Source of the DNA: Magnetococcales bacterium
GTDB lineage: Bacteria; Pseudomonadota; Magnetococcia; Magnetococcales; JADGAP01
Reading direction: 5' to 3'
Assembly: GCA_015231965.1 (NCBI GenBank)
Contig: JADGAP010000006.1
Location: 5,721 to 47,944 of the forward strand
DNA: 42,224 bases
Part shown: one piece after another, positions 24,017 to 33,958 of the stretch
How positions within the stretch are numbered: the first letter of the stretch is position 1
Layout of the letters: every line of letters starts with the position of its first letter
The notes under the pieces: model-generated
The model's input: only the letters and a program-made list of their open reading frames with translations
Database searches by the model: none
Told to the model about the DNA's origin: nothing
Program-made: the position numbers and the translations under genes

Positions 24017-24068
24017 CGTGCCCCTCTCAAACATCTTTACCAGTAAAACAAGATGTTGTGCTTTCGCC

Positions 24069-24749
24069 TCACGCCTCGGCGTCGGGCTCGGGCTTCTTGC
24101 CCCGGGGACCGGGCTTGCGCGGCAACAACGGACGATCCAATTCCGCCTCCAACGCCTTCAAAAATGTCGGCTCCCCCAACGGACGCCCGGTGCGACTGTG
24201 GAGCAACAATTTTTCCACCACCGCCGGCGGCAACGGCTCCTTGAGAAACGCCCCCCACTTTTCCACCCGCTCCACCACCGGCGAGGGGTGAACCAAGGGA
24301 TCCTTCCCCTCCCCCAAATGGGCGGCGACGCTGCTCCAGGGATACTTGCGCGCCTTTTTCACCAATCCCTGACGCACCGGAAGCGTTTCGACAAAACGCA
24401 CGGCCTCCAGGGCATAGCCTTCATCCAGGGGACAGGAGGCGAAACGCTCCTGCCACAAATGACCCCGCCACCCCTTGCGGGCGTTGATCAACCGGGTGTA
24501 GCGACGATGCGCCTCCCCCACCCCCCGCCGCAACGACTCGCCATCCTCCGGTGCCGCCACCAAATGAACCTGCTCCGGCAGCAGACAATAGGCCCACACC
24601 GCCACCCCCGAGCTGCGACACCACTCCGCCAACAAGTCGCGATAGGCCTGATAATCCTCGTCGGAAAAAAAGGTCTTCTGATCCCGATTGCCCCGCTGAA
24701 TGATGTAATGAGGCTTTCCTGGCGCCACCACACGGGCGATTCTGGCCAT
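24069..24749 (-). CDS. REP-associated tyrosine transposase-like protein (RAYT) with altered catalytic residues
   Basis: A 226-residue Y1/IS200-like protein of the RAYT type. Family blocks are clear: MARIARVVAPGKPHYIIQRG, FFSDEDYQAYRDLLAEW, WAYCLLPEQVHLVA, GEAHRRYTRLIN, RGHLWQERFAS and YPWSSVAAHL. RAYT proteins cut REP-type hairpins with an HUH motif and a catalytic Tyr. Here the HUH site reads Gln-Val-His (LPEQVHL, usually NHVH or EHMH), and the segment usually RYVELNPVRAG reads RFVETLPVRQG, so the expected Tyr is Phe. The frame is otherwise intact and has GGGGGAGAAG before the ATG. It may be catalytically dead but still bind DNA. Copy E of the REP-containing repeat lies just downstream. The C-terminal tail is Arg/Lys/Pro-rich. 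Confidence 0.88.
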   Translation of the reverse strand: MARIARVVAPGKPHYIIQRGNRDQKTFFSDEDYQAYRDLLAEWCRSSGVAVWAYCLLPEQVHLVAAPEDGESLRRGVGEAHRRYTRLINARKGWRGHLWQERFASCPLDEGYALEAVRFVETLPVRQGLVKKARKYPWSSVAAHLGEGKDPLVHPSPVVERVEKWGAFLKEPLPPAVVEKLLLHSRTGRPLGEPTFLKALEAELDRPLLPRKPGPRGKKPEPDAEA

Positions 24750-25131
24750 CTTCTCCCCCTTCCGCCGTCAACGACGAACTCCGTCATGCGCTCCGGCTGC
24801 CGCCAGGATGCCATCCTCTTGAAATTTCATATCATATCACGCCCAGCGGGGGAGACAACCCCTTTACTGTCCCGTCAACCCCCCTCCTTACCCGGAAATG
24901 GGGGAAAAAATCCTGGGATTGTCATGGGGACAGTTTATCTGTAATTTCTCCAGGATCGTTTCGGAACCCCCATCGCCTCCCCGGATCCAGACCGAAAAAA
25001 CGCCGCGCCCCCTTATCCTCCCCGGGGGTGGAGGAGGGGCAAAAAAATCCCCTTTTCCACAAGAAAAAGGGGAGAAACACCAAAGATCACATGCCCCGCC
25101 GCAGCGCTCGCGGGGGGCGGAGAACCACGGG
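24750..25131. other. Gene-free region with the phoR-side terminator
   Basis: About 380 bp holding the ribosome site of the RAYT-like gene and the terminator at 25041-25072. No gene is supported. Confidence 0.5.
25041..25072 (-). terminator. Intrinsic terminator after the PhoR-like kinase gene
   Basis: On the minus strand CCCCTTTTTC - TTGTG - GAAAAGGGG is followed directly by ATTTTTTT, a standard intrinsic terminator. It lies 60 bp after the kinase stop. Confidence 0.88.
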
Positions 25132-26913
25132 TCACGCTTCGTCGGGCGGTTCCATCCCCTCGGGCGCCGCAGGTAGGGCGACCCAAAAAATGGAGCCCCG
25201 GGGATCGGCGGGACGCATTCCCACCCGCCCGCCCATGGACTCCGCCAGCCCCTTGACGATGGCCAGCCCCAGACCGGATCCCCCCATCTCCCGGGAACGC
25301 CCCCGATCCACCCGGTAAAAGCGCACAAAAAGCCGCTCCCGGTGCTGCGGTTCGACGCCGGGACCGTTGTCCTCCACCTCCAGAAGAACCATCTCGCCCT
25401 CGACATGGCATCGGGCCGTCACCCGCCCCCCCGCCGGGGTGTACTTGATGGCGTTTTCCAACAAATTGATGAGAATCCGGAAAAAGGCGTCCCGATCCGC
25501 CAGCAACGGGGGGGCGTTGCCCTCCGCGATCAACCGGATGTTTTTGTCCCGGGCGGCGTTCTCCACAAAGGTGAAGGCCCGCTCGACCTTCTCCATGGCG
25601 TCCAGGGGCTCCAGATGCAACTCCGGCGCCCCGGCGTCGAGACGGGAAAGATCCAGCAGATCGGTGATGATGCGGGACATGCGGGTGGCGTTGCGCTGCA
25701 CCGCCTCCATCAAACGCCGCTCGTCGGAAGCGGGCTCCATCCCGTCCATCAGCAGCTCGGAGTTGGCCAGGATCACGCACACCGGATTGCGCAACTCGTG
25801 GGAGGCGTCGGCCACGAAACGACGACGCATCTCCTCCCAACGATGAAACTCGGTGATGTCGTGCAATACCATCACGCAACCGTGGCTGCGTTGCCGACAG
25901 GAGATGGCCGCCGCCATCCGTCGTCCATCCCCCCCGGGCAGGTCGAATTGCAGAGTGTGCGTCCCCTCCTCCAGCAAACAACGGCTGGTCAGTTCGCTGA
26001 CCTCCCCATCGGGAAAGAGGACATCGATGCTCAGCCCCACCGGAGACTCCACCAGATGAAGCAACCTCTGGAGCCCCCGATTGGCCAGGGTGATGCGACG
26101 CTCCCGATCCAGGGCGATCACCGGTTCGCTCATCTCCTCCAGCACCGTCGCCAGCCGTTGCCGCTCCAGGGCCAGGGACTCCATCACCGCGTCCAATTCG
26201 TCGGTCAGCCGCTGAAAGGAGTCGGCCAAACCGGCGATTTCATCCTTGTCCCCGTCGCTGGTGGATGGAACTGGCAACACCCCCCGGGAGAGGCGTCGGG
26301 CGTGGTGCAACAACTCCCGCAAGGCGCGGGTGAGCAGGTGCGCCCCCGCTCCGGCGATGAGCATCGCCACCACCAACCCCAACCCCCCCGCCGCGAGAAA
26401 GATCAGGCGCAATTCCCAGGCGATATCCTCCACCCGGGCCAGGGAGACCTCCACCCGGGCCACCCCCAAACCGTGCCGCCCAGCGAAGGGGACCGCCGCG
26501 TAGAGCATGTCCGCCCTGACTGTGCTGCTGAATCGGCGGGCGAATCCGGCTCCCTTGAGCTTGGCGTCCAGCACCTCGGGGCGATTGCCATGATTCTCCA
26601 CCCGCACCACCTCCTCCGGCTCCAGGGAGGAGTCCCCCAGCACCCGCCCATCCGAGGCGATGAAGGTGACGCGCTTTTCGATCTCCTGCCCCAATCGATC
26701 CGCCAGGCGATCCATGGCGGCGATGGAGTCCGGTTCCTCCACCAGTTGGGCGGTTTCCGCCGCGCTGCGGGCGTGGCGCACCAGTTCGTTCTCGATCTCC
26801 CCCGTCACCCATCCCCGCAACGCCACTTCCAAATAGATCCCCACCGCCACATCGGTGGTGAAAATCAAGGCCAGGGTGAAGAGAAAAAGTTTCAGCCGCA
26901 AACCGGGTTTCAC
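25132..26913 (-). CDS. PhoR-like membrane sensor histidine kinase
   Basis: A 593-residue kinase with two membrane helices (about residues 9-31 and 168-192) enclosing a periplasmic domain of about 135 residues. A HAMP segment (HLLTRALRELLHHARRLSRG) and a PAS domain (VIALDRERRITLANRGLQRL) follow. The kinase core has the H box ADASHELRNPVCVI, then NLLENAIKYT (N box), EDNGPGV and GSGLGLAIVKGLAES. The order TM-sensor-TM-HAMP-PAS-HisKA-HATPase is that of PhoR-type kinases. The GTG start overlaps the stop of the response-regulator gene (GTGA at 26910-26913). No phosphate transport genes are nearby, so a phosphate role is unproven. Confidence 0.93.
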   Translation of the reverse strand: MKPGLRLKLFLFTLALIFTTDVAVGIYLEVALRGWVTGEIENELVRHARSAAETAQLVEEPDSIAAMDRLADRLGQEIEKRVTFIASDGRVLGDSSLEPEEVVRVENHGNRPEVLDAKLKGAGFARRFSSTVRADMLYAAVPFAGRHGLGVARVEVSLARVEDIAWELRLIFLAAGGLGLVVAMLIAGAGAHLLTRALRELLHHARRLSRGVLPVPSTSDGDKDEIAGLADSFQRLTDELDAVMESLALERQRLATVLEEMSEPVIALDRERRITLANRGLQRLLHLVESPVGLSIDVLFPDGEVSELTSRCLLEEGTHTLQFDLPGGDGRRMAAAISCRQRSHGCVMVLHDITEFHRWEEMRRRFVADASHELRNPVCVILANSELLMDGMEPASDERRLMEAVQRNATRMSRIITDLLDLSRLDAGAPELHLEPLDAMEKVERAFTFVENAARDKNIRLIAEGNAPPLLADRDAFFRILINLLENAIKYTPAGGRVTARCHVEGEMVLLEVEDNGPGVEPQHRERLFVRFYRVDRGRSREMGGSGLGLAIVKGLAESMGGRVGMRPADPRGSIFWVALPAAPEGMEPPDEA

Positions 26914-27617
26914 GAGGCGGCGCCCCGTCCCGGCTGGGCGCGAAAGCGATAGCCCGCCCCCCGCAACGTTTCAATGAACGCCCCGGCGGAACCCAACTTT
27001 TCCCGCAGTCGGTTGACGTGAACATCCACCGTGCGGCTTTGCACGTCCGCCGCCCCGCCCCACACTTCCTTGAGCAGCACATCCCGGGTTTGAACCCGCC
27101 CCCGCCGTTCCAGCAGATAGTTGAGCAGCCGGAACTCCAGATGGGTCAACCCCGCGTCCCGCTCCTCCACCCACGCCTTTTGTCCCGCCGGATCCACCCG
27201 CAAATTGCCGAACACCGCCGAGGCCGGGGCCGTCGCCGGTTGCCCCGAACGCCGCAAAATGGCGTTGATGCGCAACAACAGCTCCCGCACTGAAAACGGC
27301 TTGACCATGTAGTCGTCGGCCCCCGACTCGAACCCGCCCACTCGGTCGCCCTCCTCCCCCTTGGCGGTGAGCATCAGCACCGGCATTTTGCGGGTGGCGG
27401 GAAAACCCCGCAGTCGTCGACAAACCTCGGTCCCTTCCATGTCCGGCAGCATCAGGTCCAGCACCACCAGATCCGGCAGGGGCTCTTGGGTGGCGTGTTC
27501 CAGCGCCGCCATCCCCGTGCCCGCCAGCCGGGTGCGATGCCCCGCCTTGCGCAAGCTGTAGTCCAGGGTGTGCAGCAGATCCTGCTCGTCTTCCACGATC
27601 AAAATGAGATGTGACAT
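26910..27617 (-). CDS. OmpR/PhoB-family response regulator
   Basis: A 235-residue regulator. The receiver domain has Glu9-Asp10 (ILIVEDE), phospho-acceptor Asp54 (VVLDLMLPDMEG), Thr84 (LMLTAKG) and Lys107 (YMVKPFS). The winged-helix domain has the standard LTHLEFRLLNYLLERRGRV, SRTVDVHVNRLREKLG and TLRGAGYRF blocks. It binds tandem DNA repeats when phosphorylated by the coupled kinase. It is the first gene of a two-gene operon, divergent from the EF-G gene across 490 bp of gene-free DNA. The ribosome site is weak. Confidence 0.94.
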   Translation of the reverse strand: MSHLILIVEDEQDLLHTLDYSLRKAGHRTRLAGTGMAALEHATQEPLPDLVVLDLMLPDMEGTEVCRRLRGFPATRKMPVLMLTAKGEEGDRVGGFESGADDYMVKPFSVRELLLRINAILRRSGQPATAPASAVFGNLRVDPAGQKAWVEERDAGLTHLEFRLLNYLLERRGRVQTRDVLLKEVWGGAADVQSRTVDVHVNRLREKLGSAGAFIETLRGAGYRFRAQPGRGAAS

Positions 27618-28107
27618 TCGAGGTCAGCGGGGATCCCAGTGAGAGGTGAACCGGAAGAGGTCAAACCCAGCGAAATGGAACGGTGGTGCCGCAAAAGATC
27701 ACGATTAAACGGTGCGCGAATGGAAAATGCGCCCCTTTTTCCGTTCCATCCAGCCAGAACCGCCCTCCTTACGGCTTTTATAACACGTCTCCCCCCTTTC
27801 CGACGAATGAATTCTCGATAATTTTCCTCTTGAATCATAGTGTTCAATCATCATCCGGGCGTCATGAATCCCCCATGTCGGACGCCCTCCCAGGAAAAAT
27901 CCCCCCCCGGAAAGGGCCTCGCTTCCTCCGCGCGCCGCAGCCAGGATCCGGCGAGGAACCTCCGTCGCGGGAATCCCCCCGGGCGTTCGGCTCCCCTTTA
28001 TTTCCTGGACGGGGAGACGCCATACTGACGCTCGGGGATCTCCAGTCCCCCCGGCCGCCGCGGCCCCCCCCGCGGCCATCGACTTTCCTCCTGGCGGGAG
28101 TTCCCCC
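27618..28107. other. Divergent intergenic region between the phoB-like and fusA-like genes
   Basis: About 490 bp which must hold promoters for both directions. The AT-rich part at 27770-27865 (tttataacac, gataattttcctc, cttgaatcatagtgttcaat) is the likely promoter area; ttgaa / ttcaa there form a short inverted repeat. No convincing Pho box or gene is seen. Confidence 0.45.
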
Positions 28108-30207
28108 ATGTCCTCCGATTACGACATCACCAGCGTGCGCAACGTCGCTCTGATCTCCCACGGCGGCGGCGGCAAGACCACCCTGGCGGAAGCCATGCTG
28201 TTCAATGGCAAGGCCATCCCCAAGCGGGGCAAGGTGGAACGGGGCGACACGGTCATGACCACCGAACCGGAGGAGTTGGAGCGGGGCGTCACCATCACCC
28301 CCCACGTCGGCCGCCTCGCCTGGCAAGGGGTCTCCATCAACCTGGTGGACACCCCCGGTTATGTCGATTTTCTCGAATCCACCCGGGGGGTGCTGCACGT
28401 GGTGGGCGGGGCGGTGATGCTCATCTCCGGCATTTCCGGGGTCAAGGCGGAGAACGAACGGCTCTGGGAGATGGCCCAGGAGGCCATGGTTCCGGTGATC
28501 GGCTTCATCAACAAGATGGATCTGCCTCGCTCGGACTTCATCCGCACCCTGGGGCAGATCGAGCAGGGGCTGGGGGTGGACGTGCTGCCCATCGTCATCC
28601 CCATCGGGGCCGGTAAGACCTTTTCCGGCATCATCGACCTCCTCCCCATGACCGCCTGGAGTGCCAAAGATGGCGTCTTCACCCAGATTCCCTTTCCCGA
28701 GGCGATGCGCAAGGACGCCGAACACTACCGCACCGCCCTGGTGGAAAAAATCGTCGAGACCGACGAGGAGCTGTTGGAAAAATATTTGGAGGATGGAACC
28801 GAACCGGCGGAAGAGGCGCTCCATCGCGGACTGCGCGAGGCGGTGTTGACCCGCCGCCTCTTTCTCACCGCCTGCGGCTCCGGGGCGGCCAACATCGGGG
28901 TGCGGGCGCTGCTCAACGCCATCGCCCGGTATCTGCCCAGCCCCACCGACAAGGCCAACATCAAGCCCCTGATCGGCGTCGATCCGCTGGATCGCACCCG
29001 GGAGATCCTCATCCACCCCAGCACCTCCGAACCCTTCGCCGGCGTGGTCTTCAAAACCGTCATCGACCCCTTCGCCGGCAAGCTTTCGGTGCTGCGGGTC
29101 TTTTCCGGCACGCTGGAGGCTGGCCGACCGCTGTTCAACGCCACCCGTCAGGAGAAGGAGCGGGGCGGGGCGCTGTTCAAACTCCAGGGCAAGGAGATGA
29201 CCCCGGTGGAGCGCCTCTTCCCCGGCGAAATCGGAGCCGCCGCCAAGCTGGAAACCGCCCACACCGGCGACACCCTCTGCGACCCCGCCCGGCCCATCCA
29301 TTTCCAACGGGTGGAGTATCTCGATCCCATCATGACCTACGCCGTGGAGGTGGATTCCAAGACCGAGGCCAAAATTTCCGTCGGCCTGATCAAACTGGTG
29401 GAGGAAGACCCCACCCTGCGCTTCAGCCGCGACGAGGAGAGCAACGAAATTCTCCTCTCGGGCATGGGTCAGACCCATCTGAGCGTCACCCTGGATCGTC
29501 TCAAGCGCAAGTTCGGGGCGACGGCCGTCCTCAAAACCCAACGGGTGCCCTATCGGGAAACCATCCGCAAAAAGGTGCGGGTGCAGGGCAAGCTGAAAAA
29601 ACAGTCCGGCGGACGGGGGCAGTTCGGCGACTGCTGGATCGAAATGGAGCCCCTGCACCGGGGCGAGGGGTTCAGTTTCGAGGATCGCGTGGTCGGCGGG
29701 GTGATCCCCCGGCAGTTCATCCCCTCGGTGGAAAAGGGGATCCGGGAGGCGCTGCTTCACGGTATCGTCGGCGGATTTCCCGTGGTGGACGTCAAGGTGG
29801 CGCTGGTCGACGGAACCCACCACTCGGTGGACTCTTCCGACTACGCCTTCAAGGTGGCCGGCTCCCTGGCCTTCAAAAAGGCCATGGAAGAGGGCGAGGC
29901 GGTGCTGCTGGAGCCGATGATGTCCATGCTCATCACCGTGCCCGATGAAGTGGTGGGGGATGTGATCGGCGACCTCAACAGCCGCCGGGGCCGCATCACC
30001 GGCGTGGTCACCAAGGCCAACAGCCAGCAGATCAACGCCGAGGCCCCCATGGCCGAACTGCTGGATTACGGTCAGGTGCTCAACGGCCTCACCTCCGGAC
30101 GGGGCCTCTACACCATGACCATCGCCAATTACCAGGAAGCCCCCTCCCACATCGCCCGCAAGGTGTTGGAAGGCCACCAGCCCCCGGCGCGCAACGAACA
30201 CGGCTGA
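28108..30207 (+). CDS. fusA2: EF-G paralogue (EF-G2-type translational GTPase)
   Basis: A 699-residue five-domain elongation-factor-G protein. The P-loop is SHGGGGKTT (17-25), the switch I remnant RGVTI (59-63) and the G4 motif NKMD (135-138). The G3 motif reads DTPGYVDF (81-88): the His that activates water in normal EF-G is Tyr85. Domain IV and V blocks are present (SGGRGQFGDCWIEMEP, GGVIPRQFIPSVEKG, EPMMSM, RRGRITGV). The gapped P-loop and the Tyr are known from EF-G2-type paralogues, which hydrolyse GTP slowly or play other roles in ribosome work, so this is unlikely to be the housekeeping EF-G. It is not next to rpsL, rpsG or tufA. GGGAG upstream of the ATG supports the start. Confidence 0.9.
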   Translation: MSSDYDITSVRNVALISHGGGGKTTLAEAMLFNGKAIPKRGKVERGDTVMTTEPEELERGVTITPHVGRLAWQGVSINLVDTPGYVDFLESTRGVLHVVGGAVMLISGISGVKAENERLWEMAQEAMVPVIGFINKMDLPRSDFIRTLGQIEQGLGVDVLPIVIPIGAGKTFSGIIDLLPMTAWSAKDGVFTQIPFPEAMRKDAEHYRTALVEKIVETDEELLEKYLEDGTEPAEEALHRGLREAVLTRRLFLTACGSGAANIGVRALLNAIARYLPSPTDKANIKPLIGVDPLDRTREILIHPSTSEPFAGVVFKTVIDPFAGKLSVLRVFSGTLEAGRPLFNATRQEKERGGALFKLQGKEMTPVERLFPGEIGAAAKLETAHTGDTLCDPARPIHFQRVEYLDPIMTYAVEVDSKTEAKISVGLIKLVEEDPTLRFSRDEESNEILLSGMGQTHLSVTLDRLKRKFGATAVLKTQRVPYRETIRKKVRVQGKLKKQSGGRGQFGDCWIEMEPLHRGEGFSFEDRVVGGVIPRQFIPSVEKGIREALLHGIVGGFPVVDVKVALVDGTHHSVDSSDYAFKVAGSLAFKKAMEEGEAVLLEPMMSMLITVPDEVVGDVIGDLNSRRGRITGVVTKANSQQINAEAPMAELLDYGQVLNGLTSGRGLYTMTIANYQEAPSHIARKVLEGHQPPARNEHG

Positions 30208-30342
30208 GGGCTTAGGAAAAAATCAAATCCTACCGCGACCGCCTGCCAGGCTCGCCCCGCAGCGTTGCGAAACACGTCCCGTGGGGTCGTGAAGACTGGC
30301 AGTCTGTCGGATTCAGACTCCTCCCATCATGCAACCCATTGA

Positions 30343-30645
30343 TTATAGCAGTTCCAGTCCAGAATTGCACATCCGGTCAAACGGCGTCTGGGGGTGCAAC
30401 CAACTTTATAACGACGAAAACGTCATTCCCGCGAAGGCGGGAATCCAGCGGCTTTAAAGGTGTCCAGACACGCGCAATGACGCATCAATCGACTACGAAA
30501 TCATGGCGATACAAACATTTTACGCGCCATATGGTTCTCAAAGTCACTGGATTCCCGCTTTCGCGGGAATGACGGTTCGTTTTGGGCATGGGTTCCTTGC
30601 ATCTGCAATCTCCGCATGTGCAAATTTCAATTGGAATTACTATAC
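30343..30645. repeat. Composite repeat family 1, copy F
   Basis: Outer ends ttatagcagttcca and ggaattactata form an inverted pair bounded by TA. Subterminal motif attgcaca and gtgcaaat follow, then arms at 30421-30448 and 30547-30574. The DNA between the arms (30449-30546) differs from the shared core of copies B, D, E and G. Confidence 0.88.
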
Positions 30646-30659
30646 TATCCAATAAATTT

Positions 30660-30953
30660 TATAGTTATTCCATTTCAGGTTGGCGCATTGGAAGATTGAT
30701 GGAGCAAGGAACTCATTCCCCAAAATAGACCGTCATTCCCGCGGAAGCGGGAATCCAGGAAAGCCAATAGGCGAATGGCTCACTTCAAACAAACGGAAAA
30801 GGAGCTTGGTTCCTCGTGGCAATGTCTGCATTTTCCTCCCCCGCCCCTGGATTCCCGCTTTCGCGGGAATGACGATGGTGTGTTAGAAAAAATGGGTTGC
30901 ATTCCCTGACGCCGCTTGAGGTTATGCGCCATTTTTGATTGGAACATCTATAA
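30660..30953. repeat. Composite repeat family 1, copy G
   Basis: Outer ends tatagttattcca and ggaacatctata, arms at 30731-30758 and 30847-30874, and the shared core in the same orientation as copy B (aaagccaataggcgaatggc, then cttggttcctcgtggcaatg). It starts 14 bp after copy F ends, so the two stand side by side in the 826-bp gap between the fusA-like gene and uvrA. Confidence 0.88.
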
Positions 30954-30984
30954 TTTATTGAAGAATAATCTCAACATATTCATT

Positions 30985-31018
30985 TCCGTATCAATATGTT
31001 GCAATATATTGATACGGA
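30985..31018 (-). terminator. Hairpin after uvrA
   Basis: Perfect 13-bp inverted repeat tccgtatcaatat / atattgatacgga with an 8-base loop, 15 bp past the uvrA stop. On the minus strand the tail AAATGAATATG is AT-rich but has no full T-run, so it is a probable rather than certain terminator. Confidence 0.6.
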
Positions 31019-31033
31019 TAATCCGACAGGCTG

Positions 31034-33958
31034 CTAGGACGATTCCGTTTTACGCCGGGCTCGTGGGGCGCGAGCGGCGGGCTTTTTCGCCGTAACGGGG
31101 GCCTCGACGGTCTTTCCCGCCTCGGGCAGGGGCTCCAGGCCCAGCAAGGGGGCGAGATAGCGCCCGGTCCACGACCCCGGAGTCTTGGCGATGACCTCCG
31201 GCGGCCCGAAGGCCACCAGCTTGCCGCCCCGGTCGCCCCCTTCCGGACCCAAATCCAAGACCCAATCGGCGGTTTTGATCACATCCAAATTGTGTTCGAT
31301 GACCACGACGGTATTGCCCGACTCGGTCAGACGTCCCAGGACTTCCAACAGCTTGCGAATGTCGTCGAAGTGCAACCCGGTGGTGGGCTCGTCGAGGATG
31401 TAGAGGGTGCGTCCGGTGGCCCGCTTGGCCAACTCCCGGGCGATCTTGACTCGTTGCGCCTCGCCGCCGGAGAGGGTGGTGGCCGCCTGACCCAACCGCA
31501 CGTAACCCAGACCCACATCCGCCAGGGTTTCCAGCTTCTCCCGCACCGCCACCATGGGGTGGAAAAATTCCAACGCCTCCTCCACGGTCATGCCCAACAC
31601 CTCGGCGATGTTTTTGCCTTTGTAGTGAACGTCCAGGGTTTCGCGATTGTATCGCGCCCCGCCGCAGACATCGCACTCCACGAAGACATCGGGCAGAAAG
31701 TGCATCTCGATCTTGATCAGCCCATCCCCGGCGCAGGCCTCGCACCGCCCCCCCTTGACGTTGAAGCTGAACCGCCCCGGCAGATACCCCCGCGCCTTGG
31801 CCTCCGGCGATTGGGAGAAGAGATCCCGAATCGGGGTGAAAAGTCCGGTGTAGGTGGCGGGGTTGGAGCGGGGGGTGCGACCGATGGGGCTTTGGTCGAT
31901 GTCGATGATCTTGTCCAGATGCTCCAGCCCGGTGATGTCGCGAAATTTGCCCCCCGGCAGCCGGGCGGCGGTGAGCCGCTGGGCCAGGGCGGGATAGAGG
32001 GTGTCCAGCACCAGGCTGGATTTTCCCGATCCCGACACCCCGGTGACGCAGGTCAACAGCCCCAGAGGGATGGCCACGTCGATGCCGGTGAGGTTGTGGG
32101 TCTCCACCTTTTCCAACTGGATCAGGCGCTGGGGATCGGGGACGCGGCGGCGTCCCGGCAGGGGGATGGTCATCGCCCCGGAGAGATATTTTCCGGTGAG
32201 GGAGAGGGGGTTGCGGGCGATTTCGGCGGGGGTTCCCACGGCCACCACTTGCCCGCCGTGTTCCCCAGCCCCGGGGCCCATGTCCACCACGATGTCGGCC
32301 AGCCGGATCGCCTCCTCGTCGTGTTCCACGACGACGACGGTATTGCCCAACTCCCGCAGCCGGATGAGGGTCTCCAGCAGCCGACGGTTGTCCCGCTGGT
32401 GCAGGCCGATGCTCGGTTCGTCCAAAATGTACAACACCCCGGTGAGACCGGAGCCGATCTGATTGGCCAGCCGGATGCGCTGCCCCTCGCCGCCGGAGAG
32501 GGTGGCCGCCGCTCGATCCAGGGTGAGATAGTCCAACCCCACCGCCATCAAAAAGTCGATGCGGTCGCGAATCTCCTTCAAAATGCGCTGGGCGATGGTC
32601 TCCTCCTTGGGGGTGAGGGGGAGTTCCCGGAAAAAGATCACCGACTCCCGCAGCGGCAGGGCGCTGGCCTCGGCGATGTTCTTGCCGCCGAGACGCACCG
32701 CAAGGGCCTCGGGGCGCAGCCGCAGCCCCTGGCAGTCGGGACAGGGGGAGGAGCCCCGATAGGGGGACAACTCCTCCCGCACGTCGTCGGATTCGGTTTC
32801 CAGGTAGCGCCGCTCCAGATTGGGAATCACCCCCTCCCACGGGCGCAACGTGGTGAAGCCCCCCCGGGGGCCGTGAAAGCGGAAGCGGATCTTCTCCTCC
32901 CCCGAGCCGAACAGCAGCACCTGCCGGTGGGCCTCGGGGAGTTTTTTCCAGGGGAGATGGAGGTCGATCTTGTAGCGTTCCGCCACGGTGTAGAGGGCCT
33001 CCTGGGCCATGCGGGCGGTGGGTTTGGCCCACGGCGCGATGGCCCCGTCCCGCAGCGACAGGTCGGGATTGGGGATGATCAACTCTGGATCGAAAAACTC
33101 CTCCGACCCCAGGCCGTGGCAGCGGGGGCAGGCCCCGAAGGGGTTGTTGAAGGAAAACAGGCGGGGCTCGATCTCGGGATAGGAAATATTGCAGGTGATG
33201 CAGGCGTGGCGCTCGGAGAAGAAAAATCCCTCCCCCGGCGCATCCACCCGCTCGATGCGGGCCAGGCCGTTGGAAAGTTTCAGCGTCGTCTCCAGCGAGT
33301 CGGCCAGCCGGGCCATGAGATCGGGCCGCACCACCAGACGATCCACCACCACGTCAATATTGTGCTTGATCTGCTTGTCCAGGGCGGGAACCTCGGGCAG
33401 GTCGTAATCCTTGCCGTCCACCTTGACCCGGGTGAACCCCTGCTTTTGCAGCTCCAGCAACTCCTTGCGATACTCCCCCTTGCGCCCCATGACGATGGGC
33501 GAGAGGAGCAGAAAACGGCTCTTTTCCGGCAGCGAGAGGATGGCGTCCACCATCTGGCTGACGGTCTGGGCCTCGATGGGTTGGCCGCACTGGTGGCAGT
33601 GGGGATGACCCACCCGGGCGTAGAGCAGGCGCAAATAGTCGTGAATCTCCGTCACCGTGCCGACGGTGGAGCGGGGATTTTTGCTGGTGGTCTTCTGCTC
33701 GATGGAGATGGAGGGGGAGAGCCCCTCGATGCTGTCCACGTCCGGCTTGTTGCGCAGGGCGAGAAACTGCCGGGCGTAGGCCGACAGCGACTCCACATAA
33801 CGCCGCTGCCCCTCGGCGTAGAGGGTGTCGAAGGCCAGGGAGGATTTGCCCGATCCCGAAACCCCGGTGATCACCGCCAGGGTGTTGCGGGGGATCTCCA
33901 GATCCACGTTCTTGAGGTTGTGTTCCCGCGCGCCGCGGATGATGATGGAGTGGCCCAT
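31034..33958 (-). CDS. uvrA: UvrA, excinuclease ABC subunit A
   Basis: A 974-residue damage-recognition ATPase of nucleotide excision repair. Two ABC ATPase modules each carry a Walker [10 protein letters not shown] (about residues 32-40 and 641-649) and a signature with [20 protein letters not shown] in the first and [19 protein letters not shown] in the second, with [15 protein letters not shown] and [14 protein letters not shown] as Walker B. Zinc-binding cysteines are present in [13 protein letters not shown] with [11 protein letters not shown] and in CEACAGDG with [11 protein letters not shown]. The start [20 protein letters not shown] and length are normal for the family. A Lys/Arg/Ala-rich tail ends the protein. 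It is a single gene flanked by repeats. Confidence 0.97.
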   Translation of the reverse strand: MGHSIIIRGAREHNLKNVDLEIPRNTLAVITGVSGSGKSSLAFDTLYAEGQRRYVESLSAYARQFLALRNKPDVDSIEGLSPSISIEQKTTSKNPRSTVGTVTEIHDYLRLLYARVGHPHCHQCGQPIEAQTVSQMVDAILSLPEKSRFLLLSPIVMGRKGEYRKELLELQKQGFTRVKVDGKDYDLPEVPALDKQIKHNIDVVVDRLVVRPDLMARLADSLETTLKLSNGLARIERVDAPGEGFFFSERHACITCNISYPEIEPRLFSFNNPFGACPRCHGLGSEEFFDPELIIPNPDLSLRDGAIAPWAKPTARMAQEALYTVAERYKIDLHLPWKKLPEAHRQVLLFGSGEEKIRFRFHGPRGGFTTLRPWEGVIPNLERRYLETESDDVREELSPYRGSSPCPDCQGLRLRPEALAVRLGGKNIAEASALPLRESVIFFRELPLTPKEETIAQRILKEIRDRIDFLMAVGLDYLTLDRAAATLSGGEGQRIRLANQIGSGLTGVLYILDEPSIGLHQRDNRRLLETLIRLRELGNTVVVVEHDEEAIRLADIVVDMGPGAGEHGGQVVAVGTPAEIARNPLSLTGKYLSGAMTIPLPGRRRVPDPQRLIQLEKVETHNLTGIDVAIPLGLLTCVTGVSGSGKSSLVLDTLYPALAQRLTAARLPGGKFRDITGLEHLDKIIDIDQSPIGRTPRSNPATYTGLFTPIRDLFSQSPEAKARGYLPGRFSFNVKGGRCEACAGDGLIKIEMHFLPDVFVECDVCGGARYNRETLDVHYKGKNIAEVLGMTVEEALEFFHPMVAVREKLETLADVGLGYVRLGQAATTLSGGEAQRVKIARELAKRATGRTLYILDEPTTGLHFDDIRKLLEVLGRLTESGNTVVVIEHNLDVIKTADWVLDLGPEGGDRGGKLVAFGPPEVIAKTPGSWTGRYLAPLLGLEPLPEAGKTVEAPVTAKKPAARAPRARRKTESS

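Noticed and set aside
23470-24046. Coding frames over repeat copy E
   Set aside because: They are translations of the repeated arms and flanks, with internal repetition that matches the DNA element rather than a protein family.
27842-27890. Pho box near the PhoB-like gene
   Set aside because: The sequence gcgtcatgaatcccccatgt is only loosely like two CTGTCAT units; not enough to call autoregulation.
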